From: Verrucomicrobiota bacterium
GTDB lineage: Bacteria > Verrucomicrobiota > Verrucomicrobiia > Chthoniobacterales > JAFAMB01
Length of the DNA stretch: 9,471 bases
Assembly (NCBI GenBank): GCA_019241095.1
Contig: JAFAXJ010000463.1
Location: 1 to 9,471 of the forward strand
Direction: 5' to 3'
The notes beneath the pieces are model-generated. The model was not told the DNA's origin and searched no databases. It saw nothing but the letters and a program-made list of their open reading frames with translations. A program made the translations under genes and the position numbers. Within the stretch, counting starts at the first letter, position 1. Every line of letters starts with the position of its first letter. Below, in pieces: positions 1 through 6,298 of the stretch.

Positions 1-1
1 G

Positions 2-142
2 GTTGTTACAGCAGGAGGACGCGTACTTGGAGTGACCGCTGTGTACGACAACTTACTCGGAGGGAGGCGGAAAGCCTACGACGCCGTCGCCCGGATTGAG
101 TTCGATAACTGCTATTTTCGTCATGATATTGCAGCTGGTTAG
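2..142 (+). CDS. purD: Phosphoribosylamine--glycine ligase, C-terminal fragment (gene runs off left edge)
   Basis: Reading from base 2, an open frame of 46 codons ends at TAG 140-142. It begins VVTAGGRVLGVTA and ends near YFRHDIAAG. This matches the end of the GARS C-terminal domain of PurD, which reads roughly VVTxGGRVLxVTA, then a helix, then a Y/F-R-x-DI tail. PurD is the cytoplasmic ATP-grasp enzyme that joins phosphoribosylamine to glycine in step two of purine synthesis. Only the last domain is in the window, so the ATP-grasp catalytic residues cannot be checked. The S41-like gene starts 24 bp after the stop on the same strand, and no terminator is visible between them, so the two are probably co-transcribed. 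The identification rests on motif recognition over a short stretch but is quite specific. Confidence 0.85.
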   Translation, partial: VVTAGGRVLGVTAVYDNLLGGRRKAYDAVARIEFDNCYFRHDIAAG

Positions 143-166
143 CTTTATTATTATCTACGGACGGAG

Positions 167-1306
167 ATGATGGGTGAACCTTCTCTGAAAGCTGAATGCG
201 CGAACGCATTTAGCGATGTTGAGTGCTCGCGGCTTCTGCCTGCAGCTTTGCTCCTTACCCTCATATTATCCTTGTATTTTAGCACTCCCGAATGGGTTAA
301 GTCTCAGACCCAGCCTATTGCTTCACAAAAACTGGCGCCAAGAGCGTTGCAGGATCTTCTAGGAAAACTCGATCAGGCCGGTCTTCAGGATATCATACAA
401 AAACTGAAATCTGATTACCTCAACCCGAATGCAATCTCCAACCAGGAGATTAATGAGGCGACCGTTGAAGCGCTTCTCGCTCGCCTCGGACCAGGTGCTA
501 CTATCTCTGAAGATATACCCGTCAGTGCCCCGATTCGGCCATTCAAAACAGAAATTTTGCAAAACCAATTCGGTTATGTGCGCTTGGGAACCTTTTCCCA
601 ACAAGATCTTTCTTTGCTGGATAAAGCACTGACCGAATTTCGGACTCGCGGCGTTTCGGGTCTGATTCTTGATCTGCGTACGATGCAGGCAGGGACAGAT
701 TATCAGCTTGCGGCGGAAAGCGTTGCGCGCCTGGTTCCCAAAGGCCGGATTTTGTTTAAACTTGTAAGTTCGAGAGGCAACTCTCAGCAAGCTTTCATCT
801 CCTCGCAGGAACCATTGTTTACGGGGCCGCTGGTTGTGACGATTTCACCCCAGAATGCGGGTATGTCCGAAGCGATTGCAGGCGCCCTGAAAAGTTTTGA
901 GAACGCTCTTTTGATTGGTCAGACAACATCGGGCAGAGCAGTCGAGTACCAACGTTTCCCTTTGAACGATCACCTTGTCCTTACGATTGCAGTAAGTGAA
1001 TTAGTCATTCCGGGTATCCCTCCAATTTTTCCGGCCGGATTAAAACCCGATATCCCAATTGCAATGCCAATCGAGGAAGAAAAAAAAATTCTGCTTTTAG
1101 GCGATCAGCAAGGGGTCGCGGATTTAATCACGGACGAAGAACGTCCACACACTAATGAAGCGGCTTTGATAGCGGGCAAAAATCCTGATTTAGACGCTTA
1201 CGAGGCGGATCAAGCCGCAAAGAAACTGAAATCACCCAAATTAAAAGATTTGGTTGTTCAAAGAGCAGTTGATTTCCTGACGACCGTTAACATTCTGCAC
1301 CGATGA
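167..1306 (+). CDS. S41 (C-terminal processing peptidase) fold protein, predicted catalytically inactive, membrane-anchored or secreted
   Basis: The 379-residue protein has a hydrophobic segment at about residues 23-40 (a signal anchor or signal peptide). A helical region at about 58-108 resembles the N-terminal cap of CtpA/Prc proteases. The core at about 128-300 has the S41 order: GYVRLGTF (136-143), GLILDLR (165-171), the serine-loop region around NAGMSEAIAGAL (230-241) and the lysine-loop region around GQTTSGRAVEY (251-261). Aligned with the Prc motifs GSASASE and TFGKGTVQ, the nucleophilic Ser falls on Gly232 and the general-base Lys on Arg257. Their 25-residue spacing is exactly conserved. 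The assisting Gln falls on Tyr261. No PDZ domain fits between cap and core. The C-terminal tail at 302-379 is charged. A scaffold or peptide-binding role is inferred. The start is uncertain: GGAG at 163-166 touches ATG167 and sits 3 nt from ATG170. Confidence 0.75.
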   Translation: MMGEPSLKAECANAFSDVECSRLLPAALLLTLILSLYFSTPEWVKSQTQPIASQKLAPRALQDLLGKLDQAGLQDIIQKLKSDYLNPNAISNQEINEATVEALLARLGPGATISEDIPVSAPIRPFKTEILQNQFGYVRLGTFSQQDLSLLDKALTEFRTRGVSGLILDLRTMQAGTDYQLAAESVARLVPKGRILFKLVSSRGNSQQAFISSQEPLFTGPLVVTISPQNAGMSEAIAGALKSFENALLIGQTTSGRAVEYQRFPLNDHLVLTIAVSELVIPGIPPIFPAGLKPDIPIAMPIEEEKKILLLGDQQGVADLITDEERPHTNEAALIAGKNPDLDAYEADQAAKKLKSPKLKDLVVQRAVDFLTTVNILHR

Positions 1307-1315
1307 TCTAATCGG
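1300..1315. other. Short hairpin spanning two convergent stop codons
   Basis: CCGAT (1300-1304) and ATCGG (1311-1315) form a 5-bp stem with a 6-base loop. It sits over the TGA of the plus-strand S41 gene (1304-1306) and the TAG of the minus-strand synthase (1308-1310). There is no T-tract on either side, so it is not a standard intrinsic terminator. It may be chance. Confidence 0.25.
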
Positions 1316-2279
1316 GACATTGCACAGTCTTTCCGGCGAAGGCCGCGTATATCATTCTTTCCCCAAGACCAAACCAACCAACAACGACTGAGAGCAGAAT
1401 GATCCAACGAACCTGCTGGCGGCTGATTTTGATTCCGGGTCGAACCGGCTGATCTTTCAGGAGTTGTAACGTTCGAATCCCGATCAGCACCGGAACCGCG
1501 CAGGCAAATCGAACGCGAGCCGGCCGAACCGAAATGGTATAATCCCATCCGGCTTTCAGGTACAGGCTTGCGCGTTCCAGCCAGCGCATCCAATTTTCCC
1601 GGACGCTGGCCGGATCTGAACGAGCCTTTTCCATTTCAGCAATCGGGAGGTAGCATCTACTCGACTGGATGTCCGTTGAGAAATCTCTCAAAATATTTAC
1701 TAGCTGAAGCCCCTGTCCGAACCGCTTACCCCAATGCATAATCTGGACTCGATCAACTCGCGCATAATGCGGCCATTCCAGCAAGCAAAGCTTTGTCCAG
1801 AACTCGCCTACACAACCTGCCACTAAATAAGTGTACTCTTCTAACGAAGAATCATCTGGTAGCGCCTGCGGCTCGGATACGAGCTCAAACCGTTCGAGAT
1901 CCAGCAACTGACCTTGGATGATTTTCGCCAGGACCTCTTCCAATAACTGCTGATGAACGAGGGGTAAAAGGCTTTTCGCACCAACAATCTTTTCCAATGC
2001 GGCTAGAAGGTCTCGCTCAGCCCCTTGAGGCTGAGCCTTGATGCATTCTTTGAGAAGCTGCCTGTCAGATTCAATTCCAGAGCAGATCCATGACTTAACC
2101 TGAGTCAGCAATCGAGTACGTGCCTCAGCGGGTAAACCGTTGGTATCGGCGATGGTGTCTGAAGCACGTGCCAGCAAATAGCCGATGGCGATAGTAGGCC
2201 GAATTTTTTTTGGCAGAAAACGGATGCTCAGGTAGAAAGATCGAGACACGTGTCTCAAAAGATCTGGCTCGAGCTTCAC
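1308..2279 (-). CDS. Squalene/phytoene synthase family protein, probably squalene synthase
   Basis: The 323-residue protein carries both prenyl-diphosphate-binding motifs of the trans-isoprenyl diphosphate head-to-head synthases: D41TIAD45 in a YLLARASDTIADT context, and D199FSTD203 in NILRDFSTDI followed by RCYLP. Residues 149-162 (YTYLVAGCVGEFWT) match the YxxxVAGxVG segment typical of squalene synthases. A hydrophobic stretch at about 292-312 resembles the C-terminal membrane anchor of that group. The expected reaction joins two farnesyl diphosphates at the inner membrane face, giving squalene for hopanoids or related triterpenes. A phytoene or presqualene-diphosphate synthase is the alternative, and no cyclase gene is in the window to decide. 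The start is GTG (2279-2277), just after an overlapping ATGATG in other frames. The gene lies 38 bp downstream of the DUF362 gene on the same strand. Confidence 0.85.
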   Translation of the reverse strand: MKLEPDLLRHVSRSFYLSIRFLPKKIRPTIAIGYLLARASDTIADTNGLPAEARTRLLTQVKSWICSGIESDRQLLKECIKAQPQGAERDLLAALEKIVGAKSLLPLVHQQLLEEVLAKIIQGQLLDLERFELVSEPQALPDDSSLEEYTYLVAGCVGEFWTKLCLLEWPHYARVDRVQIMHWGKRFGQGLQLVNILRDFSTDIQSSRCYLPIAEMEKARSDPASVRENWMRWLERASLYLKAGWDYTISVRPARVRFACAVPVLIGIRTLQLLKDQPVRPGIKISRQQVRWIILLSVVVGWFGLGERMIYAAFAGKTVQCPD

Positions 2280-2286
2280 ATCATTA

Positions 2287-2321
2287 ACTTGGGGATCCTC
2301 ACATCACTTGGGGATCCTCAC
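2287..2321. repeat. Tandem direct repeat, 16-bp unit with 19-bp period
   Basis: ACTTGGGGATCCTCAC occurs exactly at 2287-2302 and again at 2306-2321, with ATC between the copies. Read on the minus strand, the first copy contains the TGA stop of the DUF362 gene, and the second fills the spacer before the GTG start of the synthase. It looks like a recent slippage duplication that lengthened the spacer by 19 bp. Confidence 0.9.
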
Positions 2322-3454
2322 CTGACTTCGTGAATTTCGATCTTAGCAAGATCAGCGACCCCCAAGCCATATGTCTGCGCAGTCTGCAGATAGTTTGCCT
2401 GTTTAGAGGCAGGATACATCTTCGCTCCTAAACGCCACTGATCTATTTTTCTGAGCGCAATTGCATCGATAGCAACCGGATCCTTACTGGCATAAACTGT
2501 TCCGAATTGTACAGCATAATTGGCATCCCCGACCGGGCCTCCCGCGAACAGGGCCACTAAGCCATCCATTATGGTTAAAACCACTTTGCTTCCCAGACGA
2601 GGATCAGCGTAAGTTTCCGGGATGGAAGGGTCACCGCTTCCAGGCTCCTGAATCAACCGTCTCCAATTATCTACATTTTGGACCGTCATGTTGTAAAGAG
2701 CCCCGGACAGACCGCAATAAATATTGTCAGAAAGGACAGGAACGTTGATTACCTTTGTCACTAGTCTGGTGAGCACGTTGCTTACGTGACTTTCACTGCT
2801 CAAATTATCTTCAGGCGGACCGAAAGAATGTCGGCGGTCACTGGCACTACCGTGCGTTGCTTCTTTTTGAAAGCTCGGGAACCTTCTGCCCACAAACATC
2901 AGATCACCATACACAAGCCGTCCTAAAGTGGCCGATGTTACCACAACCTTGGGGTCGTAATTGCCCTCGCTCCACATCAGCCGAAAACCTTCACCAGGAC
3001 GGAAACCAGCGCGATACAACGACTCTGCTTCGCGATCCCATACAATGATGTTCTGTGAAGGCACTCCCGCTTCATTCAGCCCGCCCACAATGGCTTTCAC
3101 AATCGCCGGGTGCGTACTGAAAAGAGGGGCCCCGCCTGTTGAAACCTTAATTCCTACTATGTCCGTTGGTTTTACCAAACTAGCCCAAGCACTGCCAACA
3201 CTCGAAGCTCCAGTCACTTCCATCACCAAATTGTCAACCATTCGACGAACAACACCGTAATCGACATCGTAATCCTCGATCGCGTCCCGGCGTTCTGCCC
3301 GATACACAACTGCATGCGAGGGGAGCGCCGGCTCTGGTGGCGTTTCCTGAGGCTGATCCGGCTGAGGAGCAACTGGAGACTCGCTAGGACTCTGTGCCAG
3401 GCACTCGAACCAACAAAAAGAGTGAATCAACAATATCGCTAGAACACGTAACAC
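2318..3454 (-). CDS. Exported DUF362 domain protein
   Basis: The 378-residue protein starts with a signal peptide (hydrophobic residues 3-20, likely cleavage after CLAQ). A proline- and glutamate-rich linker follows at about 22-46. The DUF362 domain spans about 95-335: DIVGIKVSTGG, then THPAIVKAIVGGLNEAGVP, NIIVWDR (135-141), the NVPVLSDN segment (237-244), and TIMDGLVALFAGGP with ASKDPVAIDAIAL near 294-334. I see no CxxCxxC ferredoxin motif, although some DUF362 proteins carry one. The biochemical function is unknown, and the location is probably periplasmic or extracytoplasmic. The start is GTG at 3454-3452, chosen because the signal peptide begins there and a -10 box lies just upstream. 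It is the first gene of a two-gene minus-strand unit with the squalene synthase, which suggests but does not prove a shared envelope or lipid role. Confidence 0.85.
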   Translation of the reverse strand: MLRVLAILLIHSFCWFECLAQSPSESPVAPQPDQPQETPPEPALPSHAVVYRAERRDAIEDYDVDYGVVRRMVDNLVMEVTGASSVGSAWASLVKPTDIVGIKVSTGGAPLFSTHPAIVKAIVGGLNEAGVPSQNIIVWDREAESLYRAGFRPGEGFRLMWSEGNYDPKVVVTSATLGRLVYGDLMFVGRRFPSFQKEATHGSASDRRHSFGPPEDNLSSESHVSNVLTRLVTKVINVPVLSDNIYCGLSGALYNMTVQNVDNWRRLIQEPGSGDPSIPETYADPRLGSKVVLTIMDGLVALFAGGPVGDANYAVQFGTVYASKDPVAIDAIALRKIDQWRLGAKMYPASKQANYLQTAQTYGLGVADLAKIEIHEVR

Positions 3455-3462
3455 AACCAGGC

Positions 3463-3470
3463 ATTATAAT
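3463..3470. promoter_or_regulatory. Candidate bidirectional promoter with a palindromic -10 (ATTATAAT)
   Basis: ATTATAAT is its own reverse complement, so it gives a perfect TATAAT on the plus strand (3465-3470) and on the minus strand (3468-3463). Start points 6-7 bases downstream would fall at about 3477 for hemW (ATG at 3478) and about 3456 for the DUF362 gene (GTG at 3454). The -35 hexamers at 17-bp spacing are poor: TTTTGG on the minus strand and GAACAC on the plus strand. No Shine-Dalgarno site precedes either start codon, which agrees with leaderless or near-leaderless messages. This is an inference from sequence only. Confidence 0.5.
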
Positions 3471-3477
3471 CTCGTTC

Positions 3478-4614
3478 ATGCATTTCCAAAACGGATTCGA
3501 TCAAGACCCGTTGATCCGATTCGATCACTACGTGATCCGGCATGTGTATGTCCATATTCCATTTTGTCCCAAGATCTGTCCTTACTGCAGCTTTTACAAA
3601 GAAGCTTCCGACCGAAACAAGACTCAGGCCTTTCTCGATGCCGTGCTTCAGGAGCTGGATTTGCGGCTGAATCAAGGCCTGATTCTGCGCCCCGAAACCG
3701 TCTTTTTCGGTGGCGGTACTCCAACGGCTCTCACAGCCAAGCAACTGGAGTACCTCATCCTTGGGTTGCGCGCCCGCATAGACTTTTCTGATTTAGATGA
3801 GTGGACCATAGAGATGAATCCCGCGACGGTTTCTCTGGAGAAAGCCCAGTTGTTGCTCAGGCTTGGCGTCACGCGCGCCAGCATGGGCGTTCAATCATGG
3901 AATCCTGAGATTCTCACACGCTTAGGACGAGTTCACTCGGCCGAACAGGCCAAAAGCTCCTACACTTTGTTGCGAGAGGCAGGATTCACGAACATTAATT
4001 TAGATCTGATTTTCGGTGTGCCGGGGCAGACTGTTGATGTTTGGCATCGTACATTGGAGAAAACGGTGAGTCTTAACCCTCAACATATTTCAGCTTATTG
4101 CCTCACCTACGAGGAAGACACTGAATTTTTTCGGCGATTTCAGGAAGGCGAGCTGATTCAGAATACATATCAGGACGCATCGTTCTTCGAAACAACCATG
4201 GCTGGCCTGAGCCAGGCGGGGTTCCAGCAGTACGAGATTTCCAATTACGCCAAACCCGGTTATGAGTGCCGCCATAATCTGGCTTATTGGCTGGGGCGAG
4301 ATTATTTAGGTCTGGGCCCAAGCGCGTTTTCTACGATCCTGACCGAACGATGGCAGAACGTTTCTGATACCAGCAGATATATCGAGAGTACCAGTCCGGT
4401 TGCCTTTTCAGAGTACCTGTCCCCAGAGACCCGGAAGGCCGAGTCGATTGCTTTTGGCTTGCGAACTTACTATGGAGTTCCTTCCCAACAAATCGAACCC
4501 GAACAGGCGAATACTTTAATACAAGAAGGTTATATGGAGCGACTCGAAAACCGTTTGCGACTGACAACGCGGGGTAAAATGGTTGCCGATTCTATCGCTG
4601 AACTTTTTGTATGA
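3478..4614 (+). CDS. hemW: HemW-type radical SAM heme chaperone
   Basis: From ATG 3478 the protein has 378 residues, the usual HemW length. The radical SAM cluster motif is HIPFCPKICPYCSF, with Cys30, Cys34 and Cys37 (CX3CX2C). The residue after the next position is Phe, as in HemW; true HemN has CX3CX2CXC. GGGTP at 78-82 binds S-adenosylmethionine in this family, GVPGQT follows near 180-185, and the HemW signature RHNLAYW lies at 265-271 before YLGLGPSAFS. HemW binds heme and hands it to respiratory enzymes and is not a coproporphyrinogen dehydrogenase; automatic pipelines often mislabel it. The frame is open upstream to 3394, but that start would overlap the divergent gene. GTG 3532 is a credible shorter start. 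The stop overlaps the next gene by ATGA, implying translational coupling. Confidence 0.92.
   Translation: MHFQNGFDQDPLIRFDHYVIRHVYVHIPFCPKICPYCSFYKEASDRNKTQAFLDAVLQELDLRLNQGLILRPETVFFGGGTPTALTAKQLEYLILGLRARIDFSDLDEWTIEMNPATVSLEKAQLLLRLGVTRASMGVQSWNPEILTRLGRVHSAEQAKSSYTLLREAGFTNINLDLIFGVPGQTVDVWHRTLEKTVSLNPQHISAYCLTYEEDTEFFRRFQEGELIQNTYQDASFFETTMAGLSQAGFQQYEISNYAKPGYECRHNLAYWLGRDYLGLGPSAFSTILTERWQNVSDTSRYIESTSPVAFSEYLSPETRKAESIAFGLRTYYGVPSQQIEPEQANTLIQEGYMERLENRLRLTTRGKMVADSIAELFV
3494..3540 (+). repeat. Imperfect 24-bp in-frame direct repeat at the 5' end of hemW
   Basis: GATTCGATCA is repeated exactly at 3494-3503 and 3518-3527, a spacing of 24 bp. Each copy is followed by a degenerate GTTGATCCG or GTGATCCGG. 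If translated, it makes an eight-residue repeat (GFDQDPLI then RFDHYVIR) in front of the conserved HIPFC motif. HemW proteins usually start a few residues before that motif, so this stretch may be an N-terminal extension or untranslated leader DNA. Confidence 0.55.
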
Positions 4615-5672
4615 CACCATGGGACGTGGTTGTTGTTGGTGGGGGTCCGTCGGGATCAGCAGCCGCCACGTTGACGGCTCGGTCCGGTCTGCGAACTCTT
4701 GTACTTGAGCGTGCTCGGTTTCCACGAGACAAGGTTTGTGGGGACTGCCTCAATCCTGGCGCTTGGGCGATATTGGATAAACTGGGAGCAGCCAGGGAAG
4801 TGCAGAGATTACCTTATGCAAAATTAGGATGGGTGCAGTTTGTTAACATAGAAGGAGCATTCGTCAGATTCAACTTGCCTGATTTGCACCCGGGTGAAAT
4901 CGGCATTCGACGAAAAGAGTTTGACGAAGTTCTTCTCGGCAATGCTAAAAAGCAGGGAGCTGAGATTCGTTTCGATGAACCCGTGTTGCAGATTTCTTCC
5001 AAATCAGGTTGGGAAATCCGAACGAGTACACGCGTCTATTTAACGAGATACGTTGTTGCAGCGGACGGACGGAATTCCTCAGTTGCTCATTTACTCACTG
5101 ATTTTCCCAAAACTGTTCCAGAGCGAGTCGGCCTGCAAACCCATTTTGCGTCTGATGCGCCGGCACATGTGTCGCTCGAATTGACGCGGTTCGGCTATCT
5201 CGGTTTAGCAACGATCGGCGCTGGTCTGATGAACCTTTGCCTAGTCTGTAGGCCCAAAGATATTGATTCTTTCCGCAAATTTGCTTCGGAACGCTTTCAT
5301 TTCGCAGCAAACCATAGCTGGTTATCTGTTGCCCCACTGAGCCGGTCGCCGATCCAGAGCTTCAGGCGTAATCTCATGTATGTCGGAGACGCTGCGCAGG
5401 TTATTGAGCCGTTCACCGGTGAAGGAATTCTCTATGGGTTAAAGACCGGTCTTCTTGCGGCAGAATCGATCTTGAGCGCTGCTCGCAACTCGTCAGACGC
5501 AGCGAAGCTCTATCAACAAAGCCGAGCAGGAGTTTATAAGAATCGCCTCTGGGTCAATCGCCTGGCCAAGCTCTCGGTGCTGCACCCCAAGATCTCAAGC
5601 TCGCTGCTCTCCCTGTTTCGGTTTTACCCTGGCCTTCTTGCGCACCTGACAATGAAGGTTGTGGGCGCGTAG
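4611..5672 (+). CDS. FAD-dependent oxidoreductase, geranylgeranyl reductase family
   Basis: The 353-residue flavoprotein has an N-terminal Rossmann motif, VVVVGGGPSGSAAA (6-19), with the ribose-binding Glu33 in VLER. The family segment KVCGDCLNPGAWAIL (41-55) follows. The ATG/DG motif VVAADGRNSSVA lies at 148-159 and the GD motif YVGDAAQVIEPFTGEG at 257-272. The C-terminal 70 residues are basic and helical. The family includes geranylgeranyl reductases, which hydrogenate polyprenyl chains, and related quinone- or lipid-modifying monooxygenase-like enzymes, so the exact substrate is not predictable. The ATG lies inside the hemW stop (ATGA at 4611-4614), making a two-gene operon. The minus-strand squalene synthase across the shared promoter hints at an isoprenoid setting. 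A good intrinsic terminator follows about 100 bp downstream. Confidence 0.82.
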   Translation: MTPWDVVVVGGGPSGSAAATLTARSGLRTLVLERARFPRDKVCGDCLNPGAWAILDKLGAAREVQRLPYAKLGWVQFVNIEGAFVRFNLPDLHPGEIGIRRKEFDEVLLGNAKKQGAEIRFDEPVLQISSKSGWEIRTSTRVYLTRYVVAADGRNSSVAHLLTDFPKTVPERVGLQTHFASDAPAHVSLELTRFGYLGLATIGAGLMNLCLVCRPKDIDSFRKFASERFHFAANHSWLSVAPLSRSPIQSFRRNLMYVGDAAQVIEPFTGEGILYGLKTGLLAAESILSAARNSSDAAKLYQQSRAGVYKNRLWVNRLAKLSVLHPKISSSLLSLFRFYPGLLAHLTMKVVGA

Positions 5673-5771
5673 CCAATCGACCCAAAGGTGCGAAACCGGG
5701 CAAGGCTCTGCGGTGCTAGGCTCGCTCAGCGAAGTATGACCGAACCTTCTTTCGATCCGCAATCGCATCGT

Positions 5772-5804
5772 TTTGGGTGGCTTAATCCTCAAAAGTCACC
5801 CAAA
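5772..5804 (+). terminator. Intrinsic terminator after the hemW operon
   Basis: TTTGGGTGGCTT at 5772-5783 pairs with AAGTCACCCAAA at 5793-5804, giving a 12-bp stem with one G-U pair and a 9-base loop. The T-rich run GTGTTTATTT follows directly at 5805-5814. The hairpin sits 100 bp downstream of the flavoprotein stop and would end the hemW transcript. The minus-strand side lacks a T-tract, so it is probably one-directional. Confidence 0.7.
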
Positions 5805-5871
5805 GTGTTTATTTCAAAATCAAAGCGAAAGCCTTACCCGTTTCCATCAACAACAAATCTTGTCTTTCGCA

Positions 5872-6066
5872 ATGAAAACAACAGCGCTCCTTTTGGTAGT
5901 CGTCGCTTGGATCTCAACCAATCCTCAAACCGACCGGCTGCTGCAGAAAAGTTACTTTTTTCAGCGGGAGGACGGCTACCGGGACTGCCGATGGTATTGC
6001 CAATCGGCGCCAGAAAATGAATTCACAGATCTGCACACTGACAGAGTAGGCAACATAATCGTGTAA
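5872..6066 (+). CDS. Possible small secreted protein or truncated 5' end of a larger gene
   Basis: This ORF of 64 codons begins at ATG 5872. MKTTALLLVVVAWIST at its N terminus reads as a good signal peptide: a basic start, a hydrophobic core and a small-residue end. The mature part of about 48 residues has two cysteines close together (DCRWYC) and ends TDRVGNIIV before TAA. I do not recognise the family. The ending resembles the opening strand of beta-propeller-like repeats (D-x-x-GNIxV), which could mean that a longer secreted protein was cut short; that is speculative. No Shine-Dalgarno site precedes the ATG. The ORF sits after a terminator and about 230 bp before the next gene. A chance ORF remains quite possible. 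Confidence 0.3.
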   Translation: MKTTALLLVVVAWISTNPQTDRLLQKSYFFQREDGYRDCRWYCQSAPENEFTDLHTDRVGNIIV

Positions 6067-6079
6067 AATGATCTAGTGT

Positions 6080-6186
6080 ACCGCGCAAGGGTCTTCCAGG
6101 AACATGCTTACCGGAAAAAGGCCAAGGCCTTCCTCCTTTGAGCCACGAGTAGAATACCTTCGATCTGTTCAGGAATCTTGCGCGGT
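6080..6186. repeat. Inverted repeat: 10-bp perfect arms enclosing 87 bp
   Basis: ACCGCGCAAG (6080-6089) and CTTGCGCGGT (6177-6186) are exact reverse complements. Just inside, TTCCAGGAACA on the left resembles the reverse complement of TGTTCAGGAA on the right, so the imperfect arms reach about 25 bp. Near the middle is a small dyad, AAGGCCAAGGCCTT. It could be the ends of a miniature element or a long-range RNA stem. I see no clear flanking target duplication and no open reading frame inside. Confidence 0.5.
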
Positions 6187-6298
6187 GGAGCCTTGCTTTC
6201 CCTGGCTCGCTTTACCGTCGTCGTTCCATGTGTAATCATCCAGACGCGCCTTTTGTAACGGGGAGATTAGGCGTCTTAGATTTGAGAACTATCCCATC

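Larger units (their letters stand above)
5673..6298. other. 626-bp stretch with no confident gene
   Basis: This stretch separates the hemW block from the carbohydrate-related genes. From left to right it holds about 100 bp of unassigned sequence, the terminator hairpin at 5772-5804, a doubtful secreted 64-codon ORF (5872-6066), an inverted-repeat-bounded segment (6080-6186) and a leader before the GH1-like gene. The leader contains AGACGC (6242-6247) and GCGTCT (6271-6276), which could pair around a GGGGAG at 6260-6265. I found no tRNA, riboswitch motif or transposase remnant. It may be a decayed insertion boundary. Confidence 0.6.

Noticed and set aside
1080..1087. Run of eight As in the S41-like gene as a possible slippage site
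   Set aside because: It encodes ordinary Lys codons in an intact frame with a sensible continuation, and neither shifted frame offers a recognisable product. A similar A8 on the coding strand occurs in the synthase (2204-2211) with the same conclusion.
3394..3477. Upstream extension of hemW to ATG 3394
   Set aside because: It would overlap the divergent DUF362 signal peptide coding region and cross the promoter. HemW proteins normally start shortly before HIPFC.
3478..4614. Coproporphyrinogen III dehydrogenase (HemN) assignment
   Set aside because: The cluster motif is CX3CX2C followed by SF, not CX3CX2CXC, and the RHNLAYW signature is of the HemW type.
5688..6020. 110-codon plus-strand ORF after the flavoprotein
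   Set aside because: It runs straight through the terminator hairpin, has a low-complexity basic composition and no motif. The other frame at 5872 has the better, though still weak, claim through its signal peptide.
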